Below, piece after piece: positions 24,873-31,788 of a DNA stretch of 41,182 nucleotides. Made by a program: the position numbers and the translations under genes. Location of the stretch: contig VYCT01000219.1 of assembly GCA_009843785.1 (NCBI GenBank), forward strand, positions 1 to 41,182, read 5' to 3'. Numbering within the stretch: position 1 is the first letter of the stretch; each line of letters begins with the position of its first letter. This DNA comes from Candidatus Poribacteria bacterium. Its GTDB lineage: Bacteria; Poribacteria; WGA-4E; WGA-3G. The notes beneath the pieces are model-generated. The model was given only the letters and a program-made list of their open reading frames with translations. It had not been told where the DNA came from and ran no database searches.

Positions 24873-25253
24873 CTACTTTGCAATCTGATCCGTAATGTAG
24901 ATGTAGGCACAGCGTGCCGAACGGAAGCTGATATTATCGATCCAATGGACATTACGCAGCACGCTAATTTCCAATTTCGCTTGGTTGAGGAGCCGATGCT
25001 TGAACTGGCGGACCAACTTCACATCACGAATCTCGGTGAATAACAGGTTACACCGGATATTCGCATAAGAAACGCCGAGGCTGCCTATATACCGCTCATC
25101 TAAAACCAGCACCCGCCGCGCCGTGATAAAAACGAAATCCGGACGCAGCAGATCCGAACGCCCGAGGATGCACAAACAGACCTCTTCATCCTCGCCTATC
25201 TGCGCGCGCACAGTCTTTTGGATACGAGGTGGCATGTTCGTAAATTCAGCCAT
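24873..25253 (-). CDS. PH-like domain protein upstream of the NfeD-flotillin pair
   Basis: A 126-aa soluble protein whose pattern (EDEEVCLCILGRSDLLRPDF, FITARRVLVLDERYIG, FTEIRDVKLVRQF) matches bacterial PH-like domains: strands around a T-x-R-R-x-x-x-x-D turn, then an amphipathic end. No membrane helix or enzyme motif is visible. It is 9 bp before the YqiJ/NfeD-like gene and runs the same way, so the three genes probably form one operon. A role as a cytoplasmic adaptor at the membrane is inferred. Four cysteines are present without a metal-site pattern. Family call moderate, operon membership good. Confidence 0.65.
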   Translation of the reverse strand: MAEFTNMPPRIQKTVRAQIGEDEEVCLCILGRSDLLRPDFVFITARRVLVLDERYIGSLGVSYANIRCNLLFTEIRDVKLVRQFKHRLLNQAKLEISVLRNVHWIDNISFRSARCAYIYITDQIAK

Positions 25254-25308
25254 GGCATTTCGCGACCAAATCTATCGTCGGAAACCAGAATAGGATCCGT
25301 TGTGGAAA

Positions 25309-25661
25309 TGGAGGTGGCGGGAATCGAACCCGCGTCCGAAGGCATTTCAATAGAGGCTACTACATGCTTATCACAGGTTTGAAGATTCGCCGATAAGCCT
25401 CCCCTGTGCAGGATTCATCATAGGCTATCTCAAAAGTGATTCGCGGCACGCCCCTTGAGAAAGAGCGAGCGGCTAGCCCGTATTACGACGCTTTAACTGC
25501 CCTGACGGGCGGCAAGTCAGTCAAGCGTAGCCGCATTATTAGGCAGCTAGTGCTAATTCTTCATCAGCAATTATAAGTGTTCCGCCTATTTAACGAGGCC
25601 TGCGGAGACCTCGGCATGCAACCTATATCTCATTTACCTTCGTCGAAACCTTGACACCCCC
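25309..25661 (-). ncRNA. ssrA: tmRNA (ssrA)
   Basis: On the minus strand the 5' end GGGGGTGTCAAGGTTTCGAC and the 3' tRNA-like part (GCGGGTTCGATTCCCGC, then CACCTCCA) form a seven-pair acceptor stem, GGGGGUG with CACCUCC. CCA is not encoded. The tag frame at 25542-25568 reads ADEELALAA followed by TAA TAA, so the added peptide would be A-ADEELALAA if GCT is the resume codon. The RNA is about 353 nt, a normal length. It lies 30 bp after smpB, its protein partner in ribosome rescue, and is probably co-transcribed with it and then processed. Confidence 0.97.
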
Positions 25662-25691
25662 ACATTGTAAGGGTACGATTACAAACCGCTG

Positions 25692-26150
25692 TTAGGTATA
25701 CGCCCGTATCTCATTTGCTGTCGCTTCACGTTCAATCTTATCGCGTTTATCGTAAAGCCGCTTCCCCATCGCAACAGCCAATTCCAACTTCACTCTGCCG
25801 TTGCTGAAATACGCGCGCGTCGGAACGATCGTCATCCCCTTTGAACGAATCGAACGTTCAAGCTTCGTGATCTCTCGACGATTGAGCAGCAGTTTGCGTT
25901 TGCGTTTCGGTTCGTGGTTGGCGATATTTCCGTGTTCATACGGACCGATGTGCGCATCAATGAGGAACACTTCACCGTCTGTTACCTGTGCGTAACTATC
26001 TGTCAGGTTCAGCCGTCCCGCGCGAATCGCCTTCACTTCAGTGCCTTGCAAAACGACACCCGCTTCATACCGGTCACGTAAGTGATAGTCATACCGTGCT
26101 TTGCGGTTAACGGTAATCGTTGGGGTTGTAGAATCTTTGGCACTTTTCAT
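25692..26150 (-). CDS. smpB: SsrA-binding protein SmpB
   Basis: About 152 aa from ATG 26150. Family motifs are clear: NRKARYDYHLRDRYEAGVVL, GTEVKAIRAGRLNLTDSYA, AHIGPYEHGNIANHEPKRKR and the basic tail KRLYDKRDKIEREA that enters the mRNA channel. SmpB binds tmRNA, which is encoded 30 bp downstream, for trans-translation. The open frame goes back to 26186, but the extra residues (MYINSYGILNIT) match no SmpB feature, and a promoter-like TATACT at 26161-26166 lies inside them. If that promoter is used, the mRNA has almost no leader. Confidence 0.97.
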   Translation of the reverse strand: MKSAKDSTTPTITVNRKARYDYHLRDRYEAGVVLQGTEVKAIRAGRLNLTDSYAQVTDGEVFLIDAHIGPYEHGNIANHEPKRKRKLLLNRREITKLERSIRSKGMTIVPTRAYFSNGRVKLELAVAMGKRLYDKRDKIEREATANEIRAYT

Positions 26151-26160
26151 AGTGATGTTA

Positions 26161-26190
26161 AGTATACCATAAGAATTAATGTACATGCAA
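26161..26190 (-). promoter_or_regulatory. Candidate promoter of smpB-ssrA
   Basis: On the minus strand, TTGCAT is followed after 18 bases by TATACT. The predicted start point near 26154 is only about 4-5 nt from ATG 26150, so the mRNA would be nearly leaderless; no ribosome site is visible upstream of this ATG, which agrees. Confidence 0.45.
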
Positions 26191-26260
26191 GAAAAAATGG
26201 CAGTGAAGTCAGAACGGACCCACCGAAAATTTGAAGTTTTTTCTTAAAACAGGGTTTTAG

Positions 26261-26289
26261 TTGAAAACTGAAAGTAAATATGATAAACT
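26261..26289 (+). promoter_or_regulatory. Candidate promoter of hflX
   Basis: TTGAAA and TAAACT are 17 bases apart in an AT-rich divergent intergenic region. The start point near 26296 gives a leader of about 70 nt to ATG 26369. Confidence 0.45.
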
Positions 26290-26368
26290 ATACGATAAAT
26301 ACCGCGTTGTTGGAAGTGCCAAACATAGTGCTTCGATTGCGCTTCAAAACTGAGAAAGGAGTCGCTTG

Positions 26369-27664
26369 ATGCCAGAACTTTACGATACACGTGCACCGAA
26401 CCCGCCTTCACGTGCGATCTTAGTCGGTGTAAAACTACGAAATATGCTGATGGACGAAACAGAAGAATCGCTGCAAGAACTCCAGCAACTCACCGAGACT
26501 GCTGGTATTGAAGTTGTCTGTGAAACGATTCAATCGCGTAACGCGCCAAATCCGACGTATTTTATCGGCGAAGGGAAAGTTGAAGAACTCAAACCGCTCA
26601 TTGAAGAACTCAACGCCGACGCAATCATCTTTGACGAAGAGCTCTCACCAGCACAGACCCGTAACCTCGAACAGGCGTTCGATATCGCCGCAATTGACCG
26701 GACAGGACTTATCCTTCAGGTGTTCGCGCAACGCGCGCTTACCAAAGAAGCACGGTTACAGGTGGCATTGGCACAACTCGAATATGCACTGCCACGCCTC
26801 ACTCGGATGTGGACACACCTCTCGCGACTCGCGACAGGCGGTGGCGGGGGTAGGCACCTTCGCGGGCCCGGTGAAACACAACTCGAAATGGACAGACGTT
26901 GGGTACGCCGGAATATTGGACAGGTCAGAAAAGCACTTCAAGCCGTTGAAAAGCAACGCACTGTCCAACGCAGAAACCGCTCCGAAAAAGTCAAAGTGTC
27001 TCTCGTCGGATATACCAATGCCGGGAAATCGACACTTTTCAACCATTTGACAGGTGAAAGCGTCTTGGTTGAAGATAAACTGTTCGCAACCTTAGATTCA
27101 ACCACACGGAAGGTGAATTTGCCACAAAAGCAGCAGATTCTCCTCAGCGACACTGTCGGATTCATCAAGAAGCTCCCACACCAGTTGGTCGCAGCATTCA
27201 AGGCGACGCTCGAAGAGGTAACGGAAGCCGACCTGCTACTTCACGTCATTGATGTGAGTCATCCAGAAGCAGAAGCACAGATCGCCGCTGTAAACGAAGT
27301 CCTTCATGAATTGGATGCTACGGAGATTCCGACGTTCATGGTTTTCAATAAAATTGACCGGCTTAAAACCGAAGACGACCTACACCTGCTACAGTGCCAA
27401 CATCCAGATGCGTTTCCAATCTCCGCCCAACGCGGCGATGGTGTTGAGACATTAATGGATTCACTATCAAAGCGGTTTGCTGAACTCGGTACGAACCTTT
27501 CCTTCAGTTTTCCATACACAGAAGGAAAAACGCTCGATTTACTCTATAAACACGGCACCGTGCTTAACACGGAATACGCGGACGAAGCCATTCACGTCGA
27601 GGCACGCCTACCGGACCGCTACCTCAAATCGGTCTCCGAATTTTTGGTAACTTCTGAAGGATAA
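26369..27664 (+). CDS. hflX: GTPase HflX
   Basis: A 431-aa GTPase with the HflX layout: an N-terminal ribosome-binding domain (NAPNPTYFIGEGKVEEL, ADAIIFDEELSPAQTRNLEQ), a Gly-rich hinge (GGGGGRHLRGPGETQLE) and a G domain with G1 GYTNAGKST, G3 DTVGF and G4 NKID. HflX binds the 50S subunit and splits stalled or heat-damaged 70S ribosomes. ATG 26369 has AAAGGAG seven bases upstream; TTG 26366 is too close. It heads a three-gene run with a zinc-ribbon protein and a TIM-barrel enzyme. smpB, another ribosome-rescue gene, is divergent from it. Confidence 0.97.
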   Translation: MPELYDTRAPNPPSRAILVGVKLRNMLMDETEESLQELQQLTETAGIEVVCETIQSRNAPNPTYFIGEGKVEELKPLIEELNADAIIFDEELSPAQTRNLEQAFDIAAIDRTGLILQVFAQRALTKEARLQVALAQLEYALPRLTRMWTHLSRLATGGGGGRHLRGPGETQLEMDRRWVRRNIGQVRKALQAVEKQRTVQRRNRSEKVKVSLVGYTNAGKSTLFNHLTGESVLVEDKLFATLDSTTRKVNLPQKQQILLSDTVGFIKKLPHQLVAAFKATLEEVTEADLLLHVIDVSHPEAEAQIAAVNEVLHELDATEIPTFMVFNKIDRLKTEDDLHLLQCQHPDAFPISAQRGDGVETLMDSLSKRFAELGTNLSFSFPYTEGKTLDLLYKHGTVLNTEYADEAIHVEARLPDRYLKSVSEFLVTSEG

Positions 27665-27673
27665 ACGATAAAG

Positions 27674-27922
27674 ATGCCATGGCTCGACCAGACGGACATC
27701 GGACACGACTTGCAAATCTGTCCGGATTGTAATACGGAATACGAGGTACTTGACCAATTTTTGGGCAGTCCGTCGGAAGACCCATCGCACAACTGGATTG
27801 ATGCCGTGTTCAACGATGCGTATTATGTCGCGATTCGGTGTCCGCAATGCCTCGAAATCCGACACCTCTGTATACAATCTCTAACGGCTACACAGTTTCA
27901 TAACGAAAAGGAAAAGCAATGA
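27674..27922 (+). CDS. Small CxxC-CxxC putative zinc-ribbon protein
   Basis: An 82-aa protein with two CPxC knuckles, CPDC (16-19) and CPQC (56-59), spaced as in a zinc ribbon with a long loop. The rest is acidic and lacks membrane segments. No family is recognised. It starts 9 bp after hflX and its stop overlaps the next ATG by 4 bp (ATGA), so translation is probably coupled to the isomerase. A role as a small zinc protein is inferred from the cysteines only. Confidence 0.75.
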   Translation: MPWLDQTDIGHDLQICPDCNTEYEVLDQFLGSPSEDPSHNWIDAVFNDAYYVAIRCPQCLEIRHLCIQSLTATQFHNEKEKQ

Positions 27923-28710
27923 AGATAGGTGTTACCCAAATTATACTTGGAGGCATGTCGTTAAACGATACGCTCTCCCTCTGCCAAGATGCCGGATATG
28001 ATGCCGTTGAACTGACTTTCGGTGAAGGAAAAGATACCGACATCAATATGAGCGACACGGAGCTTAGCGGCATCGCAGCGAAGTGTGAAACGGCAGGTAT
28101 CGAAATTGGCAGTATCACAGCAGGTTACGCCGACCGTGGTAACCTCCTGAGTTTGGATGCGACGCAGCGCGAAAAAGGGGCGGTCTCTCTCGCCCGTGGT
28201 TTGGAAGTCGCAGGGGCACTCGGTGTCGGAGGGATACTATTGCACCCCGGCCAACTCACTGCTGAAGGGACATATCAAGAAGTTTGGGATAACCTCGTCG
28301 GTATCCTCAAAGACTTAGCACCTTCCGCAGAAGCACACAAGGTTGCCATCGGGCTCGAAAACGTTTGGAACAAATTCTTGCTCAGCCCTAAAGAGATGCG
28401 GGATATTGTAGATGAGATAGATAGCGAGTGGGTCGGCACCTATCTGGATACCGCAAACATGATGGCTTACGGCTACCCGGAACACTGGATCCGTGAACTC
28501 GGGCCCCGCATCAAACGCGTACATTTCAAAGATTTCGCACGCGGCGCACACCAGTTCGTTAACCTCTTAGACGGTGATACAGACTGGAAAGTAGTGATGG
28601 CGGCGTTCCGCGCCATCGGGTACGACGGTTATGTCATCCATGAAGTCGGTGGCGACAGAGCAACCCAGATTGACCTCGCGAAACGGATGCGTCAAATCGT
28701 TGCCATGTAA
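27919..28710 (+). CDS. Sugar phosphate isomerase/epimerase-type TIM-barrel protein
   Basis: A 263-aa protein of the AP endonuclease 2/xylose isomerase-like TIM-barrel superfamily (PF01261). Typical segments are the start KIGVTQIILGG, DAGYDAVELTFGEG, GGILLHPGQL, IGLENVWNKFLLSP (metal-binding Glu), GTYLDTANMMAYGYPEHWI (Asp and the following His), RVHFKDF (His) and YVIHEVGG (final Glu). The metal ligands are all present, so it is probably an active isomerase or epimerase; the substrate cannot be told from sequence. Such enzymes are very numerous in Poribacteria-like genomes. The start overlaps the stop of the small zinc-ribbon gene. Confidence 0.92.
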   Translation: MKIGVTQIILGGMSLNDTLSLCQDAGYDAVELTFGEGKDTDINMSDTELSGIAAKCETAGIEIGSITAGYADRGNLLSLDATQREKGAVSLARGLEVAGALGVGGILLHPGQLTAEGTYQEVWDNLVGILKDLAPSAEAHKVAIGLENVWNKFLLSPKEMRDIVDEIDSEWVGTYLDTANMMAYGYPEHWIRELGPRIKRVHFKDFARGAHQFVNLLDGDTDWKVVMAAFRAIGYDGYVIHEVGGDRATQIDLAKRMRQIVAM

Positions 28711-28722
28711 CCGAAAAAAAGA

Positions 28723-28752
28723 AGGCGATGGCTCTAAGAGAAACCATCGCCT
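28723..28752 (-). terminator. Intrinsic terminator of tRNA-Leu
   Basis: Read on the minus strand, AGGCGATGG and CCATCGCCT form a perfect 9-bp stem with a 12-base loop, followed at once by TTCTTTTTTT. It lies directly after the tRNA 3' end, so it ends that transcript; it may also stop the convergent isomerase transcript. Confidence 0.85.
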
Positions 28753-28754
28753 GA

Positions 28755-28839
28755 TGCCGGAGGTCGGACTCGAACCGACATGGACCTAGGGCCCGCGGGA
28801 TTTTGAGTCCCGTGCGTCTACCAATTTCACCACTCCGGC
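28755..28839 (-). tRNA. tRNA-Leu (anticodon CAA)
   Basis: On the minus strand the acceptor GCCGGAG pairs with CTCCGGC (discriminator A). The anticodon stem CGGGA/TCCCG encloses CTCAAAA, anticodon CAA, which reads UUG. A long variable arm (GCGGGCCCTAGGTCCATGT region) fits a class II tRNA. The T-arm has GGTTCGAGTCC. The 85-nt gene does not encode CCA. A strong promoter lies just upstream and a terminator just downstream. Confidence 0.97.
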
Positions 28840-28856
28840 TCTGCTCAGCAACATAT

Positions 28857-28885
28857 ATTATAGCACACTCTCAGCAAAAGGTCAA
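28857..28885 (-). promoter_or_regulatory. Promoter of tRNA-Leu
   Basis: TTGACC and consensus TATAAT are exactly 17 bases apart on the minus strand. The start point near 28850 is about 10 nt before the mature tRNA. This is the clearest housekeeping promoter in the window. Confidence 0.85.
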
Positions 28886-28893
28886 ATTTTTAT

Positions 28894-29000
28894 AGTTTTC
28901 AGAGTTAAGAGTCGTCAGTTATCAGCGCGGTTGTTCAAAAAAACGCACTGATAACCATTCCCTCTGAAAACCGAAAACTGATAACTGATAACTGACAACT
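28894..29000. repeat. GTTATCAG-family composite inverted repeat
   Basis: GTTTTCAGAG (28895-28904) pairs perfectly with CTCTGAAAAC (28962-28971). Inside, GTTATCAGCGC pairs nearly perfectly with GCACTGATAAC. Tandem CTGATAA/CTGACAA words then run up to the next gene start at 29009. Same family as 11347 and 14852. Confidence 0.7.
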
Positions 29001-29008
29001 CAAAAACC

Positions 29009-29860
29009 ATGGCGAACCAACAACGAAATCTTGCCCCTGAAAGCATATTCCAACGCTTCTGGACAAGCGTGATCGCATTCCTTAACCAACTCCGTGAAAG
29101 GGAGACATGGCAGACCTTATGGCATTGGGGACTCTGGCGCGTCATACCCAAACGCCGCCGCATTCTTAAACGGATACAAGAACTCCAACCGCTTCACGCA
29201 AATGCCCCGCCTGAAATGCGGGCACTCAGAGATGAAGTCTTCTCAAAAAGCTGCTTAGAACTGAAACGTCCAGAACAAGAACAGATTCTTTTGGACACTT
29301 TGACACACGTACATCAACCGCTCGGATTTGAACAAATTTTCTTCGCAGCGATCTATCCGATCTTACTCAAACGCGACATGGTCGTCATCCCAATGACGAC
29401 TGAAACCCCACACCGGCTTGACGTAGAAATCGGGTACCTCGGACACAATGAAGATTATTTCTTTTGGGTGCTTGAGATTGACAGCACAAAACGCCTCACA
29501 CTCAATACACCGCTCAATCCGAGATTCGAGGTGCGGGACGACAAACGTTATACAATCTATTCACTCGGAAGTAGTGGACTGGTGGATACAGACTTTGCCG
29601 AATACGCTGAGCAGTGGCTCCTTGATTCTCCGCGTTTGACAATAGCACTGCCGCTGCTTGCCGCGGCTTATGCCGATCAGTGGATCCTTAACGCACGCCT
29701 CTATCTCGCGCACATCCTCACTGATCTGAAGAAGCGGAATTATAAGGTTACAGCAACGGTAATACCCGATTTTGAACGGGAGCGGTTGTCACTTTTACGC
29801 CGTCTCTCCCTGGACCGGCTAAGAAAACGTCAACTTCTGTCCGAACGCCGAAATCGGTGA
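29009..29860 (+). CDS. Unknown cytoplasmic protein
   Basis: A 283-aa protein I do not recognise. It has no signal peptide. A Trp-rich amphipathic N-terminus (WHWGLWRVIPKRRRILKRI) could touch the membrane. The middle (about 95-190) is a mixed region with ETPHRLDVEIGYLGHNEDYFFW. The end is Leu/Arg-rich and helical. The last 113 bp overlap, tail to tail, the 3' end of the M24 peptidase gene on the other strand, so the C-terminal sequence is constrained by two genes or is extended by loss of an earlier stop. It has no visible ribosome site before ATG 29009 and is preceded by repeats. Confidence 0.7.
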   Translation: MANQQRNLAPESIFQRFWTSVIAFLNQLRERETWQTLWHWGLWRVIPKRRRILKRIQELQPLHANAPPEMRALRDEVFSKSCLELKRPEQEQILLDTLTHVHQPLGFEQIFFAAIYPILLKRDMVVIPMTTETPHRLDVEIGYLGHNEDYFFWVLEIDSTKRLTLNTPLNPRFEVRDDKRYTIYSLGSSGLVDTDFAEYAEQWLLDSPRLTIALPLLAAAYADQWILNARLYLAHILTDLKKRNYKVTATVIPDFERERLSLLRRLSLDRLRKRQLLSERRNR

Positions 29861-30929
29861 GGTAAATCCCCGGCTCAATAGAGAAACAGATACCAGAAAT
29901 CAAGGCACGTGCATCCCGCGTCTCTAAGTTATCCAAATTCACGCCGTTGCCGTGGATAACAGTGCCGATGTTGTGTCCCGTACGGTGGATAAAGTATTGT
30001 CCGTATCCTTTTTCAGTGATATAGCCGCGAACACAATCATCGACCTCATAGCCGTGAATCGGTACGTCTGCTTCCCACCTCTCCTGAATGAATCGTATGG
30101 CACTATCCCGTGCTTCTCTGACGATATCAAAAATCTCAACGTACCGAGTCGGAACGGTTTCCTCGGCATAAGCCACCCACGTCGTGTCCGCAAAAACGGC
30201 ATCTCGATCTTTCTGCTTCGCCCATAAGTCAATTAAGATGAAATCGCCTACTTGAATTTTTTGGGTATCCGTTGCGGAGGGTGCATAGTGCGGGTCGCTG
30301 CTTTTGGCATTCACAGCGACAATCGGTGGGTGATCTGTCACCAAATCCATCGCATCAAATTGTCCGAGAATCTCCTGCTGCACGTCGTATTCTGTAATAC
30401 TTTTCCCATCCCGCAGCTGCGAACCGATCCACGCGAAAGCGTAATCTTTCGCTTGCAATACCAAGCGTGCAGAGGTCTGATGTCCTGCTGCCTGCGCCTC
30501 GCTGAGACGTGCCTCTACCCGTTGCGCCAGTTCCGCAGACGTTTGCACTTCAATCCCAAACGAACGAATCCATTCCAGCGTACCAGCATCTACCCGTGAA
30601 ATGTAAGGGATTTCGGCGTTTGGCGAATACTCCATCGCAACCGTTTTGACACCAGTGAGCAAGGTACGGATTGCGTCGTTAAGTTCTTCCCAGCCAGCGT
30701 AAAGCGCGACCTGTCCTTGCACACGCGTGAAGTTCGATGTCTCAATCCGATGGACCAACCATCGCGGCTCGCCCTGTTTCGGGATAAGGCAGAACCATCG
30801 GCGGGTAATATGTGCCCCCGCCAAACCTGCGACGTTCTGTGCAATCGGGTTGATCCCCCGAAAATCGTATAGAAGCCACGCATCTAACTCTAACGCTGCC
30901 AGCGCATTCTGAATTTCAGTTATTTTCAT
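29748..30929 (-). CDS. M24-family metallopeptidase (Xaa-Pro aminopeptidase-like)
   Basis: A 393-aa protein with an N-terminal creatinase-like domain (about 1-150, starting with DAWLLYDFRGINPIA) and a C-terminal pita-bread domain. The five metal ligands are visible: Asp 234 (LIDLWAK), Asp 248 (VFADTTW), His 319 (HRTGHNIG), Glu 352 (FSIEPGIY) and Glu 365 (VRTEVDVF). The two Asp ligands are a few residues further apart than usual. It should cleave N-terminal residues before proline, or another small amide bond. The 3' end overlaps the unknown gene on the plus strand by 113 bp. Confidence 0.92.
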   Translation of the reverse strand: MKITEIQNALAALELDAWLLYDFRGINPIAQNVAGLAGAHITRRWFCLIPKQGEPRWLVHRIETSNFTRVQGQVALYAGWEELNDAIRTLLTGVKTVAMEYSPNAEIPYISRVDAGTLEWIRSFGIEVQTSAELAQRVEARLSEAQAAGHQTSARLVLQAKDYAFAWIGSQLRDGKSITEYDVQQEILGQFDAMDLVTDHPPIVAVNAKSSDPHYAPSATDTQKIQVGDFILIDLWAKQKDRDAVFADTTWVAYAEETVPTRYVEIFDIVREARDSAIRFIQERWEADVPIHGYEVDDCVRGYITEKGYGQYFIHRTGHNIGTVIHGNGVNLDNLETRDARALISGICFSIEPGIYLTDFGVRTEVDVFLAGPGRDGVKVTTAPVQNRVLPLL

Positions 30930-30947
30930 ATTTTTTAACCTTGTTAG

Positions 30948-31220
30948 TCAACGGTACGCGCTTCCACGATGCTTGATTCGATAAATTTTGACACGATAAT
31001 TCTCATCGTCTATTCGATAAAGGATTCGGTACGCCCCGACACGCAGTCGCCAACTATCGCCAGTCTGTCCGGAAAGTTTAACAACCCCAGGAGGACGAGG
31101 ATTAGTCTCCAATTGCTGGAATATAGCATCAATACGACTGATGACATGCTGTGGTAGATTCCGCATTTCCCGTTCAGCGCGACGTTCTAATTGAACAGTA
31201 TACATTGGCGAACTATTCAA
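30948..31220 (-). CDS. RelE/ParE-type toxin
   Basis: A 90-aa protein with the RelE-fold pattern: YTVQLERRAEREMRNLP, RIDAIFQQLETNPRPPGVVKLSG, WRLRVGAYRILYRIDDE and the closing KIYRIKHRGSAYR, in which Arg and Tyr residues line the likely mRNA-cleavage site. Proteins of this type cut mRNA on the ribosome or poison gyrase (ParE branch). The TTG start overlaps the antitoxin's TGA by 4 bp (TTGA) and GGAAGG precedes it; ATG 31205 is an alternative. It pairs with the antitoxin directly upstream. Confidence 0.9.
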   Translation of the reverse strand: MNSSPMYTVQLERRAEREMRNLPQHVISRIDAIFQQLETNPRPPGVVKLSGQTGDSWRLRVGAYRILYRIDDENYRVKIYRIKHRGSAYR

Positions 31221-31423
31221 AGTTTTCCTTCCTTCTGTAGGTCGGATCGGATTTCTTGGTAGTCGCGGAAATTGGTTGCAGTTTCAACTACTGAGTCCAT
31301 CTCTAAAATATCTTCTAAATCCTCAAGGCACTTTATGAGAAAGTCGTATTCTTTCATTGTAAGAACAGCAGCAGTCTTTTCTCCTTTGTCATCAATAATA
31401 TATTTAGGATTGATAGTAAGCAT
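31217..31423 (-). CDS. Antitoxin of the RelE/ParE-type pair
   Basis: A 68-aa protein with ATG 31423 and GGAG seven bases upstream. The N-terminus (INPKYIIDDKGEKTAAVLTMKEYDFLI) resembles the Phd/YefM-like or related DNA-binding fold, and the acidic C-terminal helix (LEDLEDILEMDSV) should wrap the toxin. It would neutralise the toxin and repress the shared promoter. The family is uncertain; the partner position is the main evidence. Confidence 0.8.
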   Translation of the reverse strand: MLTINPKYIIDDKGEKTAAVLTMKEYDFLIKCLEDLEDILEMDSVVETATNFRDYQEIRSDLQKEGKL

Positions 31424-31788
31424 GAAGACTCTCCTATGTAATAACCCAAGTTGCTACCAAGGGATTTTGGTGTTTTTGCTTAAGAAACACCCAAGTAAAA
31501 CGGTATTTCTGCGTATTCTAAAACGGTTTTTCAGACACTTTCTTCACCCCGTAGGGGTGCTATGTCTATAGAAATGGCATATTTAAGCGATCGCACTCCG
31601 TAGGAGTGCTATGTTTATAAATCGGTGGCAACTCGCGTTATGTAATAGTGTCTGTTTAAGCAACATTAAATAATAAATTCGGATTTTCTATCGGGCACGA
31701 ACCCCGTAGGGGCGGGGTTTCCCCGCCCGTTAGCGACATACAATGTGCAAATTTAATACTGAAAATTGCTAAAAAAAATAAAACCAAC
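31424..31788. repeat. Intergenic cluster of three GC-rich palindromes
   Basis: This 365-bp stretch has no gene. It holds CACCCC-GTA-GGGGTG (31545-31559), CACTCC-GTA-GGAGTG (31594-31608), both followed by GCTATGT-TATA, and CCCCGTAGGGG fused to GGGCGGGG-TTT-CCCCGCCC (31702-31728). The first two are near-direct repeats 49 bp apart. The second and third differ by paired changes that preserve the stem. They separate the toxin-antitoxin pair from the SIR2/STAND locus. Confidence 0.75.

Noticed and set aside
26151-26186. Upstream start of SmpB
   Set aside because: The extra residues are unlike SmpB N-termini and include a promoter-like TATACT.
31545-31728. Possible CRISPR-like array
   Set aside because: Only three palindromic units, unequal spacing and different sequence; no cas genes nearby.
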